A stretch of 64,000 nucleotides of DNA from an uncultured Cohaesibacter sp. (GTDB taxonomy: Bacteria; Pseudomonadota; Alphaproteobacteria; Rhizobiales; Cohaesibacteraceae), in contig NZ_OY821667.1 of the NCBI RefSeq assembly GCF_963682185.1, positions 4,601,501-4,665,500 on the forward strand. The letters are read 5' to 3'. A program made the translations under genes and the position numbers. A model generated the notes under the pieces. The model saw nothing but the letters and a program-made list of their open reading frames with translations. It was not told where the DNA came from and ran no database searches. Shown piece by piece: positions 1 through 9,600 of the stretch (position 1 is the first letter of the stretch; every line of letters begins with the position of its first letter).

Positions 1-3000
1 GGGTGACGGTTTCCGGTGCCTTGGCTATATCCAGCGCAAGGCTCTCGCTGGTGATCAATTCCAGATGATAGTCCCCTTCGGGGGCTTCCAGATTGGTCAG
101 TTCAATAATGGCTCGGGAGGTGTCGCCCGGTGCCAGAACCTTGGGTAAGCTTACATGCACCACAATGGGGTCGCGGATGATGGTGTCTTCATCGCTGCTG
201 CCAACCGCATTGTCGGTCCAGGCGGTTGCCATCAGGCGTGCTGTGCCGTTGAACTGCGGAATGTCGAAAGCGACTTTGGCTGCGCCATTTTCATCAAGGC
301 GCACGATGCCGGAGACGAAGGCAACCAGTTCCTGTGTCGGCACATCGCCGCTGGCATCCATCTGTGGACCACCGCCGTCACCGCCCGTGCGCAGGGCACC
401 GAATGCGCCATTCGAGCCATCGATCAGACGGCCGTAAAGGTCGCGAATATCCACGCCCAGACGCCGCTGGCCGAAATAGCGCCCGACAGGATCAGGCGTC
501 TTGTATCCGGTGAGATTGAGGATGCCCTCATCCACCAGAGCCACCGTAACATAGGCTTCCTCTCCGGCCTTGAGGCCATCCACTTTGACCGGAACTTCCA
601 TCTGTTCACGTGGGCGGATGGTTTCTGGTGCCTCCATGCTGATGGAAAGGGCGCGCTCTTCAGGCGAGACGCCCAGCCATTCCACACCGATGGCTCGCAT
701 CGGATTGCGCGACGCGCCTTTGTCGGACGGGCGATAGAGATTGGCCAGCAGATAGGCGCCAGCGCCCCAGTCTTCTTCCACCGGAATGTCGAGCGTGGTG
801 CCTTCAGCCGGAACATCGACAGACAGCGTCTTGCTGATCCGGTCTGTGCCGATGGCAAGGAGAAGCTTGCCTGCAAAGCGCGGTGAAACCTTCAGCTTGG
901 CAGTCTCGCCTGCCTTGTAGCTTGGCTTGTCAAGCGCCAGTTCCAACCCGTCTGGCGTATCAAGCGAGCCTGCGCTGGCCCAACCTGCGCGGAATTCAAC
1001 GCTGGTGCTGTCGCCAAGGGTCAGCCGATACCGGCCCCATTCAACCGGGAGAGACAGTTTGGCAGGGTCGCCCGTGCCCAGATCGACCTGACCGTCAGCC
1101 ACCTTGCTTTCCAGATCCACCGATTCCGAGTACCAGCTAGACCCGTTGCGATACCATTGATACTGGCGCTCGATCTTGACGAGGGACCAATCCACGCTAG
1201 ATTGGCTCGCCCGACTGGCATCCGGAGATACGGCTATGAGCTGGAACTGTGCGTCACTATTCTCGCTCACCTGATTGCCGTCAAACTGGGGCTTGATGCC
1301 CAACATGATATCGTCGGGTTTGACGCGATATTGCGCCCGACGCTCGATGGCGCGGCCGGAGCCTTCCTGCATCCGCACAACCAGATCAGCGATCTTGGGG
1401 CGGGTGGAGGCACGCAACGCTCCGAGGCTGAAGTCATATTGGCCCTTGCCGTCTGCGTCCAGTGCGGGCAGTGGGCCCAGCGGTATCCGCTCTATGCCGG
1501 TATCTTCTTCTTCGGCCAGACCAAAGAGATAGCCTTCAAAGCCATCCATCTTGCGGGTTTCGCGCACCAGTATATCGCCGGAAAGGGCGAGACCGGCAGC
1601 CGGAGCGCCATAAAGATAGCGCCCTTCGATGGCACCGGTTGCGCTATCGCCAACGGCAATGACGTCTCCGTCGGGCGTCAGGGTCATATCGGTACGATCA
1701 GGGATGAAATCCTCGACAAGGAAACTCACTTCGCCAAGGGCCGGTTTCTTCGGATCGGCAAAGATCTGAACCCGCCAGCCGCCGCGTTTGGCGTTACTGA
1801 GAAGGGGTAGATCCACTGAATACCCCCCGAGCGCCTTGCCCGAGCCGATCAGACGTTGGGCTTCCACGCCATCGGGGCGCAGGAATGAGAAGGTGAGCGG
1901 CAGATCTTTCACAGCACGGGCGGTGTCATCGCGCGCCAAAGCAGAGACATGCACCTCCTCGCCAGGGCGATAGACCCCACGCTCGGTCCATGCATAGACA
2001 TCGACCCCTTCCGGCGACGGCCGACCGGTCACACCTCTATCAGAGAGGTCAAAACCGGCTCGGGTCAGATCGAGAAAGACGAAATCATTCTTGTCTATAT
2101 TGCTGGCCGTCAGAACCGCCGGAGACAATCCATCTGAGCCGCGCATGAGCCCTGCATCGAAGGTGACCATGCCGGTGGCATCGCTGGTGCCGCTGCCCAG
2201 AATTTCATTGTTGCGGGCGATAAGTTGAATCTTGATGCCGGAGAGTGGCGCTGCGCTTTCCAGCGAGCGGGCAAAGACCTGAAGGCCGCCCAGATCATCA
2301 CTGGCCTCGCTGCTGCTGCCTGCGGGCAGGGATTTGGTGCTCGAGAAGGTCGTCAGTCCGATGTCTGAAATCACGAACCACTGGCTTGCGGCAGAGGGAT
2401 AGTCGTTCAGATCAATGGTCGTGGCGGCTGCCGTCATGAGATAGACCCCCGGCTCACGCTCGGGCAGGGCCTCGTCGATCGGAATGGCTGTGACCACCTC
2501 ACGGTTCTTTTCCGGTGTGATTGCCATGGAGCCTTCCCAGACCGGAGAGCCCATATTTTCTGTCAGGTCGGAAAGTTGCCATTCTTCAAGTTGGCTTAGA
2601 AAACGGGAGCCCCGCACCAGTTGCGCCAGAGAGCGGTCATTGATGCGATAGAGTGCCAGCTTGGCTTCATCGGCATTGACCGACACCAGAGGAAGACCGC
2701 GGCGATTGCTGGCAGGCAACACGTAATTGTTGCCGCTAAAGCGCATGCCCGGCTTGCGGTCGCGCACATATAGATCCAGTTGCAGGTTGGAAAGCAGTTG
2801 CTCGCCATTGTCCGCAGGCAGGCCTTCGCGCACATCCAGCTGATAGTTGTTGCCGTGGGCAAGCCCTTCTACACAGATCTGCCGCTTGCTCACATCAAGC
2901 GCTTTGGGTTCTTGCTGATTGATGCGAATATAGGAGGCATAATCGCCGAAGCCCTTTTTCAGTTCTTCGGAGAACTGAATACAAATGCGCGGATTTTGCA

Positions 3001-3859
3001 GATCCGCATCAATGCTGTGATTGATCATGCGGAAGCCATGGCTTTCCAGAAGGCGGCGATAGTCTGCCCGATCTGCCGGATTTTCGCGCATTTCAAGCGC
3101 CAGTTTGAAACTGTCTATAGCCTCGCGGAAGCGCGCGGTTGCTTCTAGTGCTCGGGCGAGCTGGGAGAGAGCGGCTGCACGGTTGGTGCGCGTGCGAGAA
3201 CTCGTATAGGCATTGAGAGCTGCATTGATGGCTGAGGCCCGCGCCGTGCGAGCTTCTCTCAAGTCTTGAGTGGTGCGGGCAGCTTGCGCCGCAGCCTGTG
3301 AGTAGGCATGCCAGATGTCGCTGGCCTCCGGATCCATTGCCAAAGCACTGTGGAACAGGGTCATGGCACGGGCCGGATCATTGAAGTCCATTGCACCATA
3401 GCCGCGTTTAATCAGCTCATCAAAGCCGATGGTGCCAGTTCCAACGTCGGGACTAGAGGATGATACCTCTTTATACATCTTGGCGGCGGCGTTATGGATG
3501 CTCTGAGGCAGATTGGTAAGGGGAGCGGCTTTGCCGATATCTTCTTCTTCAAAGCGAGTCGCAATGCGACCTGAAATCGCGCCCTTGAACGGCGTTGCCT
3601 TGGCAAAATCAGATTTCAAAAAGCAGAATTCGGCTTTGACATTATAGGTAAAGGCCTTGCATCCGCGCGTTTTCAAACAGGCCGACTGGCATTGATCCAG
3701 CGTCACTTTTTTCAGCGTCTTGAAGTCGAAGCCATAAAAATCCGTATCGCGCGAGAGGATCACTTCATCCCGATAGGTGCCATCAAGAGCCCATGCGTTT
3801 TGCGATGCGGAAAATGAAATGAGAATTAGAGCGACTATCGCAGATAGAATCCGGGCCAT
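1..3859 (-). CDS. alpha-2-macroglobulin family protein with N-terminal PAN/apple domain (partial, 3' end outside window)
   Basis: Reading frame stays open from the ATG at 3859 to the left edge, giving the first 1286 residues. A signal peptide (about residues 1-24, ending near Ala-Trp-Ala) indicates export to the periplasm or outer surface. Residues about 36-84 form a PAN/apple-like module with Cys57, Cys61, Cys67 and Cys79. Residues about 140-260 look like TPR helices, and the rest is macroglobulin (MG) beta domains, including the MG2 hallmark YRPGEEV and, further on, the conserved segment around ALVDEGILNLTGY. Bacterial members are thought to trap foreign proteases and protect the envelope, often beside penicillin-binding protein 1C; neither the thioester motif nor such a neighbour can be judged because the end is missing. 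Family assignment is firm; the trapping role is inferred. Confidence 0.9.
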   Translation of the reverse strand, partial: MARILSAIVALILISFSASQNAWALDGTYRDEVILSRDTDFYGFDFKTLKKVTLDQCQSACLKTRGCKAFTYNVKAEFCFLKSDFAKATPFKGAISGRIATRFEEEDIGKAAPLTNLPQSIHNAAAKMYKEVSSSSPDVGTGTIGFDELIKRGYGAMDFNDPARAMTLFHSALAMDPEASDIWHAYSQAAAQAARTTQDLREARTARASAINAALNAYTSSRTRTNRAAALSQLARALEATARFREAIDSFKLALEMRENPADRADYRRLLESHGFRMINHSIDADLQNPRICIQFSEELKKGFGDYASYIRINQQEPKALDVSKRQICVEGLAHGNNYQLDVREGLPADNGEQLLSNLQLDLYVRDRKPGMRFSGNNYVLPASNRRGLPLVSVNADEAKLALYRINDRSLAQLVRGSRFLSQLEEWQLSDLTENMGSPVWEGSMAITPEKNREVVTAIPIDEALPEREPGVYLMTAAATTIDLNDYPSAASQWFVISDIGLTTFSSTKSLPAGSSSEASDDLGGLQVFARSLESAAPLSGIKIQLIARNNEILGSGTSDATGMVTFDAGLMRGSDGLSPAVLTASNIDKNDFVFLDLTRAGFDLSDRGVTGRPSPEGVDVYAWTERGVYRPGEEVHVSALARDDTARAVKDLPLTFSFLRPDGVEAQRLIGSGKALGGYSVDLPLLSNAKRGGWRVQIFADPKKPALGEVSFLVEDFIPDRTDMTLTPDGDVIAVGDSATGAIEGRYLYGAPAAGLALSGDILVRETRKMDGFEGYLFGLAEEEDTGIERIPLGPLPALDADGKGQYDFSLGALRASTRPKIADLVVRMQEGSGRAIERRAQYRVKPDDIMLGIKPQFDGNQVSENSDAQFQLIAVSPDASRASQSSVDWSLVKIERQYQWYRNGSSWYSESVDLESKVADGQVDLGTGDPAKLSLPVEWGRYRLTLGDSTSVEFRAGWASAGSLDTPDGLELALDKPSYKAGETAKLKVSPRFAGKLLLAIGTDRISKTLSVDVPAEGTTLDIPVEEDWGAGAYLLANLYRPSDKGASRNPMRAIGVEWLGVSPEERALSISMEAPETIRPREQMEVPVKVDGLKAGEEAYVTVALVDEGILNLTGYKTPDPVGRYFGQRRLGVDIRDLYGRLIDGSNGAFGALRTGGDGGGPQMDASGDVPTQELVAFVSGIVRLDENGAAKVAFDIPQFNGTARLMATAWTDNAVGSSDEDTIIRDPIVVHVSLPKVLAPGDTSRAIIELTNLEAPEGDYHLELITSESLALDIAKAPETVT

Positions 3860-4276
3860 AGGTCCCCTCCGGTCTTCAATGAACAGTCCGCTGTCTCTTT
3901 CTTCTCAATAATAATAGGCTATGAGCGAGAGGCTGGCGGCATTTATGAAATGTAAGCAACAAACGAGTTCTGACAGTATGTAGCATTATTGCGACGATTT
4001 TGAGAGCAAATATGTCATAAGAGAAATAAAATGTTTTTGATTGATGCGCGTTTGTCCCTTTTTGATACGGCTTGTGAAGCTGCGCTTGTTATCTCTCATG
4101 CGGACGACACCGCGGCGCTTTTGCGCTGCATTTGCTCTTCTCCAGTCATGGCAAACAATCAAAATGACTTGATTGTCTGTGCCAAAATCATGCAAACAGG
4201 CTCATAAAATGGTAACGCTTTTATATTGTGTTAAGCAAAGATTCGCGTTGAATTTGGCGAAATAAGGGGTGTGAGA
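3860..4276. other. AT-rich intergenic region between divergent secreted-protein genes
   Basis: This stretch separates the macroglobulin gene (minus) from the Sel1-repeat gene (plus) and must hold both promoters. I see no convincing gene: the open frame at 3986-4195 on the minus strand lacks a good ribosome binding site. No clear hairpin or operator stood out. Confidence 0.5.
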
Positions 4277-5881
4277 ATGGCTGGCAATTGGTTTGGAACA
4301 GGCAGGATGGTACTAAGAGGCGCAGGACTTGGGGGCGTGTCTTTGCTGCTTTCCACGGTCCTGTCCCATGCCCAGGCGGTCGATGTCACAACCACTGTGT
4401 CGTCTATCAAAGACTCCGGAGCCATCGAACTGGTTCTGCCCAAAGACAGCATGGTTGCCATTGGTGACAAGATCGAATTCGACACGCCACTTTCCGGGAA
4501 GGATACCGATGGTGCAGATGGTCAATCGACCGTTGAATGGAGCGTGCAGGGCCTCAAGGATGGAGTGATCATCGCTGAACCCAGCGCAAAGCCGGAAAAT
4601 ATGCCCGAGCTGGGCTATCGTGTAACCATCAAGACCTTGGCCAATCAGCCGATGATCCTCTCTTCGAGCGAAGCCAAAATCAAAGCCGCTGAGGTCAACT
4701 CGGCAGAACCCGAAATAGCCGATGCTACAACCGATCAGATGGGGGATGACCAAGAGGCTCCTGTCGCAGAAAAGACCGAAGCGGCAAAGCCCTCGGTAGA
4801 AAAACCCTCGGAAGCAGAGGCCGCCGATGCAAAGACGCCGGTTGAAGAAACCTCTGACTCCAAGACAGATGATATAACAGAACCGGTTGACCCCGAAGAA
4901 CCTTCCATGGCCAAGGAGCCTGCACCAGAGGCGCCTGCTGCCCCTCAAATGGCGCAACCTGAAGAAGCGTCAAAGCCAACCATCAAGCAGGAGGTCTCCG
5001 CGGACACTCCAGAGAAGGCATCAGTTGAGGCACAGGAAAAGGCTGACATCCCTTTAGCAACAAAGCCTGAAGCGCCAAGCGCGAAGGCCGAGAGTACTGA
5101 GCCAAAAGCGACCGGCCCTGTTGCGAAACAAACGCCTGTCGGGCCCGCACCAGAAATGGCGTGTGACCGCTTGGCTGCCCATCCTTTCGATCCGGATGCC
5201 GTTGCCAAAGGGGTATTCTATGCCGATCTTGATGCAGACAAGGTGATTGCCGCCTGTCAGGATGCCATCGCCGCCTATCCGCAGGAAGCGCGCTTCTACA
5301 CCCAGTTGACACGCGGGCTGCATAAGGCAGGCAAGCCTGCGCTTGCCCATGCTGCAACCCAAAAAGGGGCGGATCTGGGCAGCGGCCAATCCATGGCCTA
5401 TCTGGGGGTCATGTATAAAAATGGCGAACAGGTTGCCCAGGATCAGACGCAGGCCCTCCAATGGTTCGAAAAGGCCGCGGAGGCGGGTAATCCCGGTGGT
5501 ATGGTGTTCGCTGCCTCCATGTATCGCGATGGTGTGGGCACTGCGCGGAACTATAAGCGTGCTGCGGAGCTCTACCAGATGGCCAGCGACAAGGACATTG
5601 CCGAAGCGTCAGCCGATTTGGGCATCTTCTATGATCGCGGGCAAGGCGTTGAGCGCAGCCCCCAGCAGGCCGCAACCCTGTTGCTGAAAGCCTATGTGCT
5701 GGACGATAGGGATACCCAGCAGATTTTCTTTGAAGCCCCCGGCGTGCTTTCTGAGGAGACACGCGAGGCGGTTCAGATCGCGCTCAAAGACAAGGGCTTC
5801 TATAAAAGCGTCATCGACGCTGATTTCGGATCGGGCACCCGTAGGGCCCTGATCCTTTATAAGCGGAATGCCCGCCGCTAA
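4277..5881 (+). CDS. secreted Sel1-repeat protein with acidic stalk and C-terminal peptidoglycan-binding-like segment
   Basis: Start at the ATG at 4277 is preferred because AAGGGG lies seven bases upstream; a GTG at 4271 is too close to it. Residues 1-34 are a signal peptide ending in SHAQA. A region of about residues 130-295 is dominated by Glu, Ala, Pro, Lys and Thr and is probably disordered, a spacer across the periplasm. Residues about 345-465 contain Sel1-type helical repeats (for example AYLGVMYKNGEQVAQD and ADLGIFYDRGQGVERS). The last 40 residues (ALKDKGFYKSVIDADFGSG) resemble a peptidoglycan_binding_1 module, with the D-x-x-F-G-x-G-T-R pattern. It probably scaffolds or senses something in the envelope; the partner is unknown. 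The thioesterase gene follows after 44 bases. Confidence 0.8.
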   Translation: MAGNWFGTGRMVLRGAGLGGVSLLLSTVLSHAQAVDVTTTVSSIKDSGAIELVLPKDSMVAIGDKIEFDTPLSGKDTDGADGQSTVEWSVQGLKDGVIIAEPSAKPENMPELGYRVTIKTLANQPMILSSSEAKIKAAEVNSAEPEIADATTDQMGDDQEAPVAEKTEAAKPSVEKPSEAEAADAKTPVEETSDSKTDDITEPVDPEEPSMAKEPAPEAPAAPQMAQPEEASKPTIKQEVSADTPEKASVEAQEKADIPLATKPEAPSAKAESTEPKATGPVAKQTPVGPAPEMACDRLAAHPFDPDAVAKGVFYADLDADKVIAACQDAIAAYPQEARFYTQLTRGLHKAGKPALAHAATQKGADLGSGQSMAYLGVMYKNGEQVAQDQTQALQWFEKAAEAGNPGGMVFAASMYRDGVGTARNYKRAAELYQMASDKDIAEASADLGIFYDRGQGVERSPQQAATLLLKAYVLDDRDTQQIFFEAPGVLSEETREAVQIALKDKGFYKSVIDADFGSGTRRALILYKRNARR

Positions 5882-5925
5882 GCGCGCGATGATTGCTATT
5901 TTGATTCAGTTGGTGGGATGAGACT

Positions 5926-6366
5926 ATGCGTATTGGACCTGACACAAGAGCCGACTACAAAGCCTTTCAGGTGGTTCCGACTCGTTGGAACGACAATGAC
6001 AGCTTTGGTCACCTCAATAATGCCGTTCATTATTCTCTTTTTGACAGCGCCATTGCTGCCTGGCTGATGGGAAATATGTCGCTCGATGTGGCCAATGATG
6101 AACAGATCTGTGTCGTTGTGGAAAATGGCTGCACCTATTTTGAGGAGATCTCTTTTCCCGATGTCGTCACCGTGGGCCTGAGGATTACACATATTGGCAC
6201 AAGCTCGGTGCGCTATGAAATCGGCCTCTTTCGCAATGACGATCAGGTAACGGCGGCGCGCGGCCACTTTGTGCATGTTTATATCAATGAAAAAAGTCGC
6301 GAACCAGAACCGATGAGCGACACTGTGCGTGCGCTCTTTGCGTCGATTTTGAAGAGTGCGGATTGA
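5926..6366 (+). CDS. hotdog-fold acyl-CoA thioesterase (4-hydroxybenzoyl-CoA thioesterase family)
   Basis: At 146 residues this is the usual length for a single hotdog domain. The N-terminal RWNDNDSFGHLNNAVHY segment is the family signature: the Asp-x-x-Gly-His-x-Asn-Asn pattern carries the catalytic acid of YbgC/4HBT-type enzymes, which hydrolyse acyl-CoA thioesters in the cytoplasm. No signal peptide is present. A GGTGGG sequence nine bases before the ATG can act as ribosome binding site. The substrate cannot be told from sequence. It may be co-transcribed with the Sel1 gene upstream (44-base gap), although the two have no obvious shared job. Confidence 0.85.
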   Translation: MRIGPDTRADYKAFQVVPTRWNDNDSFGHLNNAVHYSLFDSAIAAWLMGNMSLDVANDEQICVVVENGCTYFEEISFPDVVTVGLRITHIGTSSVRYEIGLFRNDDQVTAARGHFVHVYINEKSREPEPMSDTVRALFASILKSAD

Positions 6367-6449
6367 TCGCCTTACCCTCTTGTTTAAGGGCGACAAAAAG
6401 TGCCTATGGTCCACAAGTCATTGAATGGCTATTGTTCTTCGCTTTCGAT

Positions 6450-6463
6450 TTGATATAAATCAA
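6450..6463. promoter_or_regulatory. FNR/FnrL-type binding site upstream of pyc
   Basis: The sequence TTGATATAAATCAA matches the FNR consensus TTGAT-N4-ATCAA at all ten defined positions. It lies 236 bases before the pyc start and downstream of the thioesterase gene, so pyc is the only downstream target on the plus strand. A TATAAA inside the box could be a -10 element, which would make FNR a repressor of that promoter. If transcription starts near 6498, the box would instead be centred at about -41.5, an activating position. Sequence alone does not choose between these. Confidence 0.75.
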
Positions 6464-6566
6464 GAGAGGAGGCAATGTCCACAAAACCTGTATTACGATG
6501 CGACAATTGGTATATTTCTCACAAAAGTGCTTGGTAGACTTACACGTATAACGTGATAATGCAGAG

Positions 6567-6607
6567 CCCTATCCAATAAGGCCGTCGGCGACGGGCTTGA
6601 GATAGGG
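6567..6607 (+). promoter_or_regulatory. compound stem-loop in the pyc leader
   Basis: Outer arms CCCTATC (6567-6573) and GATAGGG (6601-6607) enclose an inner CCGTC-GGC-GACGG hairpin (6582-6594). No run of T follows, so it is not an intrinsic terminator. It could shape mRNA stability or translation of pyc. No known riboswitch class was recognised. Confidence 0.4.
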
Positions 6608-6699
6608 GACGGGACAGGAACCCATCCTTTTCGATCATCCTTACCCTTCGGCGAGAGGCATCTAGGGGCTCGCTCAAGGGACAGAAACCGGGAATAGTT

Positions 6700-9600
6700 A
6701 TGGCTGACTTCAAGAAAATTCTGATTGCTAACCGTGGCGAAATCGCCATTCGAGTCATGCGCGCAGCAAATGAGCTGGGCAAGCGAACAGTTGCCATCTA
6801 TGCGGAGGAAGACAAACTCTCCCTGCACCGGTTCAAGGCGGACGAAGCTTATCGTGTCGGGGCTGGCATGGGCCCCGTTGCCGCCTATCTCTCCATTTCC
6901 GAGATCATCCGCGTTGCCAAGGAATCTGGCGCCGATGCCATTCATCCCGGCTACGGGCTGCTGTCCGAGAATCCCGAATTCGTGGATGCCTGCACCGAGG
7001 CTGGAATCACCTTCATTGGCCCGAAAGCGGAAACCATGCGCAAGCTTGGCGACAAGGCGTCGGCACGTAAAGTGGCAATCGAAGCGGGCGTTCCGGTCAT
7101 TCCGGCAACCGAAGTGTTGGGCGATGACATGGAAGAGATCGCCCGTGAAGCCGAAAAGATCGGCTATCCCCTCATGCTGAAAGCCAGCTGGGGTGGCGGC
7201 GGTCGCGGCATGCGCCCGATCAATGGCCCGAATGAACTGGAAGACAAGATCCGCGAAGGGCGCCGCGAAGCTGAAAACGCCTTCGGCAACGGCGAAGGTT
7301 ATCTGGAAAAGATGATCATCAAGGCCCGCCATGTCGAGGTTCAGATTCTGGGTGACAGCCACGGCGGCATGTATCACCTGTTCGAGCGCGATTGCTCTGT
7401 GCAGCGCCGGAACCAGAAAGTGGTCGAGCGTGCGCCTGCGCCTTATCTCAGCGAAGAACAGCGCAAGGAAATCTGCGAACTAGGCTACAAGATCTGCAAG
7501 CATGTGAATTATGAATGCGCCGGTACCGTCGAGTTCCTGATGGACATGGATAGCGGCAACTTCTACTTCATCGAAGTGAACCCGCGCGTACAGGTCGAGC
7601 ACACGGTGACGGAAGAAGTGACCGGCATCGACATCGTACAGTCGCAGATCAAGATTGCTGAAGGCAAGACCATCGAGGAAGCCACCGGCGTTGCCAGTCA
7701 GGAAGAGGTCCGGCTGAATGGCCACGCCCTGCAGTGCCGTGTGACGACCGAAGACCCGCAAAACAACTTCATCCCCGATTACGGGCGCCTCAATGCTTAT
7801 CGCTCTGCCACCGGCATGGGCGTGCGTCTTGATGGCGGCACCGCCTACACCGGCGGTGTCATCACCCGCTATTATGATAGTCTGCTGACCAAGGTGACCG
7901 CATGGGCGCCAACGCCAGAGCAGGCCATTGCCCGCATGGATCGCGCCTTGCGTGAATTCCGCGTACGCGGTGTTTCCACCAACATCCGCTTTGTCGAGAA
8001 TCTGCTCAAGCATCCGACCTTCCTCAACAATAGCTACACCACCAAATTCATCGATACCACGCCTGAGCTTTTTGATTTCAAGAAGCGGCGCGACCGGGGC
8101 ACCAAGGTACTCACCTACATTGCGGACATCACGGTAAACGGGCATCCTGAAGCCAAGGATCGGCCCCGTCCAGCCGAAGGGTTGCGGCCCCCTGTCATTC
8201 CGGCACCTCGGGCAGAGAAGCCAGCGGCAGGCACCCGCAATTTGCTTGATGAGAAAGGCCCACAGGCCGTTGCCGACTGGATGAAAGAGCAGAAGCAGCT
8301 GCTGTTGACCGATACCACCATGCGTGATGGGCATCAGTCCCTTCTGGCAACCCGCATGCGCTCCATAGACATGATCAAGGTGGCGCCAAGCTACGCGGTC
8401 AACCTGCCGCAGCTCTTCTCCGTTGAAGCGTGGGGCGGCGCAACCTTCGATGTAGCCTATCGCTTCCTGCAGGAATGCCCATGGCAGCGTCTGCGCGATT
8501 TGCGCAGCTATATGCCCAACATCATGATCCAGATGCTGCTGCGCGGATCAAACGGTGTTGGCTATACCAATTATCCGGACAATGTGGTCCAGAGCTTTGT
8601 CAAACAGGCCGCCATCTCAGGCGTTGACCTGTTCCGCGTGTTCGACTCCCTCAACTGGGTTGAGAATATGCGCGTTGCCATGGATGCAGTGCTTGAAAAT
8701 AACAAGTTGTGCGAAGGCACCATCTGTTACACCGGTGATATTTATGATCCGAACCGGGCCAAATATGATCTCAACTATTATGTGAAAATGGGTAAGGATC
8801 TGCGCGACGCTGGTGCGCATATCCTCGGCCTCAAGGACATGGCCGGACTTCTGAAGCCTGCTCAGGCTCGTGTTCTGGTCAAGGCCCTGAAGGAAGAGGT
8901 CGGCCTGCCGATCCATCTGCACACTCATGACACCTCCGGTATTTCTGCCGCCACCGTTCTGGCCGCAAGCGAAGCGGGCGTGGATGCTGTGGACGCTGCC
9001 ATGGACGCCTTCTCCGGCTCCACCTCGCAGCCTTGCCTTGGGTCCATCGCCGAGGCTCTGCGCAATACCGATCGGGATTCCGGTCTTGATGTGGAAGCGA
9101 TCCGCGATATTTCCCGTTATTGGGAAGCGGTTCGCGGCCAGTATGCGGCCTTTGAAAGCGGCACCACCGCACCAGCTTCCGAGGTTTATCTGCATGAGAT
9201 GCCCGGCGGACAGTTTACCAACCTCAAGGCTCAGGCCCGCAGCATGGGGCTTGAAGAGCGTTGGCACGAAATCGCCCAGACCTATGCTGACGTAAACCTG
9301 ATGTTCGGCGATATCCCGAAGGTGACCCCGTCATCCAAGGTGGTCGGAGATATGGCTCTGATGATGGTGTCTCAGGGGCTGACCCGCAAGCAGGTGGAAG
9401 ATCCAACGGTTGACCTGTCCTTTCCGGACTCTGTCATCGACATGATGCGCGGCAATCTGGGCCAGCCGAAAGGAGGCTTCCCGGCCAATATCATCGAGAA
9501 GGTGCTCAAGGGGGATAAACCCAACACCGAGCGTCCGGGCAAGCATTTGCCTCCAGTGGATCTGGAAGACGTCCGCGCCAAGCTGTCCGAAGAGCTGGAA

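Larger units (their letters stand above)
6367..6699. other. pyc promoter and leader region
   Basis: This 333-base gap holds a perfect FNR box (6450-6463), a candidate promoter overlapping it (TTGTTC at 6432-6437, TATAAA at 6454-6459, 16-base spacer), a possible 20-codon leader ORF (6475-6537), a dyad CACGT-ATA-ACGTG (6543-6555) and a compound stem (6567-6607). A further GCGAG/CTCGC pairing lies closer to pyc. Confidence 0.55.

Noticed and set aside
3986-4195. 69-residue open frame on the minus strand in the macroglobulin-Sel1 gap
   Set aside because: Basic, low-homology-looking sequence with no good ribosome binding site in an AT-rich promoter region.
6475-6537. 20-codon leader ORF upstream of pyc as a gene
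   Set aside because: AGAGGAGG is only two bases from the ATG and the product has no recognisable role; kept only as part of the leader observation.
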